Part shown: one piece after another, positions 6,164 through 7,180 of the stretch
Numbering within the stretch: the first letter of the stretch is position 1
How the letters are laid out: each line of letters begins with the position of its first letter
Source: UMGS1307 sp964523005
GTDB taxonomy: Bacteria; Bacillota; Clostridia; Oscillospirales; CAG-382
Length of the DNA stretch: 7,180 bases
Direction: 5' to 3'
Assembly: GCA_964523005.1 (NCBI GenBank)
Contig: CAZFZL010000079.1
Coordinates: forward strand, 1 to 7,180
Made by a program: the position numbers and the translations under genes
The notes under the pieces: model-generated
Database searches by the model: none
The model's input: the letters and a program-made list of their open reading frames with translations, nothing else
What the model was told of the DNA's origin: nothing

Positions 6164-6170
6164 AAAGGAG
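6164..6170 (+). promoter_or_regulatory. Shine-Dalgarno sequence probably serving infB at unusual distance
   Basis: AAAGGAG, a strong match to the 16S anti-Shine-Dalgarno, but 44 bases before the infB ATG at 6215. No ATG or GTG lies at normal distance. The only nearby starts are a TTG at 6174 that stops after two codons, and in-frame non-standard ACG (6182) and CTG (6185). A hairpin at 6173-6201 would shorten the effective distance to about 15 bases. Confidence 0.55.
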
Positions 6171-6172
6171 AT

Positions 6173-6201
6173 TTTGTTTTAACGCTGCCGCGTAAAACAA
6201 A
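6173..6201 (+). promoter_or_regulatory. Hairpin between the ribosome binding site and infB start
   Basis: TTTGTTTT (6173-6180) pairs with AAAACAAA (6194-6201) and ACGC (6182-6185) with GCGT (6190-6193). This gives 12 Watson-Crick pairs with one bulged A (6181) and a TGCC loop. It begins two bases after AAAGGAG and ends 13 bases before the infB ATG. No T-run follows, so it does not look like a terminator. It could bring the ribosome binding site closer to the start, or control IF2 synthesis (inference). Confidence 0.5.
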
Positions 6202-6214
6202 TCAAACAATATTT

Positions 6215-7180
6215 ATGGCAACAAACGGAAAATTCAGAGTAGGGGCTGTAGCAAAGGATCTCGGAGTATCAAATAAGGACGTTATGGCGCTGCTTGCAGA
6301 GCATGGCATTGACTGCAAAAGCTATATGACGCCCCTTGATTCACCTGAGATGAGTATTATATTTGAATATTACACGCAAAACCATCAGGTGAATATCGAA
6401 GAATTCTTCAGCGAGCAAAAAGCAGCAGCCGCCAAAGCTGCGGCGGAAAAAGCCGCGAAGGAAAAGGAAGCTGCCGAAAAGGCAGCAGCCGAGAGGGCAA
6501 AAAAAGAAGCAGCCGCTGTCAAGCCCGCGCCACAGGCTGCCGCTGTCAAACCCGCGCCGCAGCCTGCCGTTGTCAAGCCTGCGCCGCTGCCTCAGGACAG
6601 ACCGGTTCAGCAACAGCCGAAGAAGCAGCCCGGTGTTCACCCCAACCGTAATAATCGTTCCAACGTGCGAATCGTCGACACAAAGGGAAACGCCAGCGTC
6701 GATCTGTCCAAGTACGACGACAAGCTTGAAAAGCTTGTAACAGACAAGGACATCGCCTCTATCAACAAAGAAAAAATTAAGAAAAAGCCCCCGAAGCAGT
6801 ACGCCTCGAAAGACGCTCGCAGAAATGATTCCGACCATCAGAAAAAGATACCTTACAAGCCGAAAATGGTACAGCTTCAGATCACCATACCTGAGGAGAT
6901 CACTGTTTCCGAGCTTGCTTCGCGTATGAAAATCACGGCAAGCGAAGTCATCAAGAAGCTCATAACGCTCGGTGTCATGGCAAACGTCAATCAGTGTATA
7001 GATTACGAAACAGCTTACCTGGTCGCCGATGAATTCAAGATCAAAGTAACCAAGGAAGCCGATAAATCGATAGAAAAAGCGCTCATCGACGAAACGGAAG
7101 ACGCTCAGGAGCAGCTCGTTCCCCGCGCGCCTGTCGTCGTCGTCATGGGCCACGTTGACCACGGCAAAACCTCGCTGCTC
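6215..7180 (+). CDS. infB: Translation initiation factor IF-2 (5' part, runs off the window)
   Basis: 322 residues are visible. IF2 is the GTPase that brings fMet-tRNA to the 30S subunit and promotes 50S joining. Visible order: a first IF2-N domain (about 5-55, KFRVGAVAKDLGVSNKDVMALL); an Ala/Lys/Glu-rich, probably helical, linker (66-101); a Pro-rich repeat segment (102-128); a basic linker with HPNRNNRSNVRIVD; a second IF2-N domain (about 219-280, VQLQITIPEEITVSELASRM); and the G1 P-loop GHVDHGKT (312-319) of the G domain, where the window stops. The ATG at 6215 is chosen because IF2-N homology starts right after it, but it has no close ribosome binding site. Upstream in-frame codons stay open back to the ylxQ stop, so a non-standard start (ACG 6182 or CTG 6185) cannot be excluded. 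Confidence 0.95.
   Translation, partial: MATNGKFRVGAVAKDLGVSNKDVMALLAEHGIDCKSYMTPLDSPEMSIIFEYYTQNHQVNIEEFFSEQKAAAAKAAAEKAAKEKEAAEKAAAERAKKEAAAVKPAPQAAAVKPAPQPAVVKPAPLPQDRPVQQQPKKQPGVHPNRNNRSNVRIVDTKGNASVDLSKYDDKLEKLVTDKDIASINKEKIKKKPPKQYASKDARRNDSDHQKKIPYKPKMVQLQITIPEEITVSELASRMKITASEVIKKLITLGVMANVNQCIDYETAYLVADEFKIKVTKEADKSIEKALIDETEDAQEQLVPRAPVVVVMGHVDHGKTSLL
6518..6598 (+). repeat. 27-base imperfect tandem repeat, three copies, in the infB linker
   Basis: Three in-frame units at 6518-6544, 6545-6571 and 6572-6598 encode VKPAPQAAA, VKPAPQPAV and VKPAPLPQD. Each unit keeps GTCAA(G/A)CC(C/T)GCGCC at its start; the third copy is the most diverged. This falls in the unstructured region between the two IF2-N domains, which varies greatly in length among bacteria. 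Copy number could vary between strains (inference). Confidence 0.85.

Noticed and set aside
6341..7162. 273-codon open frame on the - strand opposite infB
   Set aside because: Antisense to a firmly identified gene. Its composition (runs of Phe, Leu, Arg, Gly) is what the reverse complement of the Lys/Ala/Glu-rich infB codons would give. No recognisable domain.
1..7180. Mobile element, defence system, CRISPR array or other novel system
   Set aside because: All coding space is accounted for by conserved housekeeping genes in standard order. No direct-repeat arrays, transposase motifs or unexplained gaps over 140 bases.

Overview
The window reads as an ordinary chromosomal stretch of a Bacillota (Firmicutes) bacterium, most likely a clostridial lineage of intermediate GC content. 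This rests on four things: AGGAGG-type ribosome binding sites; the NAD-linked dihydroorotate dehydrogenase pair PyrDB/PyrK; a short NusA without extra C-terminal repeats; and the rimP-nusA-ylxR-ylxQ-infB gene order. The genus cannot be named from the sequence alone. All genes lie on the + strand and are tightly packed. I see no mobile element, CRISPR array, rRNA or tRNA.

Region 1 (1-3853) is the distal part of a de novo pyrimidine (UMP) operon: pyrK (3' end only), pyrD (type 1B), pyrF, pyrE, pyrB and pyrI. Together they encode aspartate carbamoyltransferase (catalytic and regulatory chains), dihydroorotate oxidation, orotate phosphoribosylation and OMP decarboxylation. Dihydroorotase (pyrC) and carbamoyl phosphate synthetase are absent here and may lie upstream. 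Three junctions overlap by 1-10 bases and the others have short gaps with ribosome binding sites, so the block reads as one co-transcribed unit. Its promoter and any leader attenuator would be left of the window.

Region 2 (3854-3993) is the only real intergenic control region. It holds a good sigma-A type promoter (TTGCTT, 17 bases, TATAAT). This is followed within the predicted 5' leader by a near-perfect 11-12 bp hairpin capped by a GCGA tetraloop, just ahead of the rimP ribosome binding site. I see no convincing intrinsic terminator for the pyr operon before this promoter.

Region 3 (3994-7180) is the transcription/translation operon: rimP (30S maturation), nusA (elongation, termination, antitermination), ylxR/rnpM (RNA-binding), ylxQ (L7Ae-like RNA-binding) and the 5' part of infB (IF2), which runs off the right edge just after the start of its GTPase domain.

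No previously undescribed system is evident. The points most worth a second look are the infB initiation region, where a strong ribosome binding site is separated from the ATG by a hairpin; the rimP leader hairpin; the five-codon upstream frame at the nusA start; and the four-cysteine form of YlxR.
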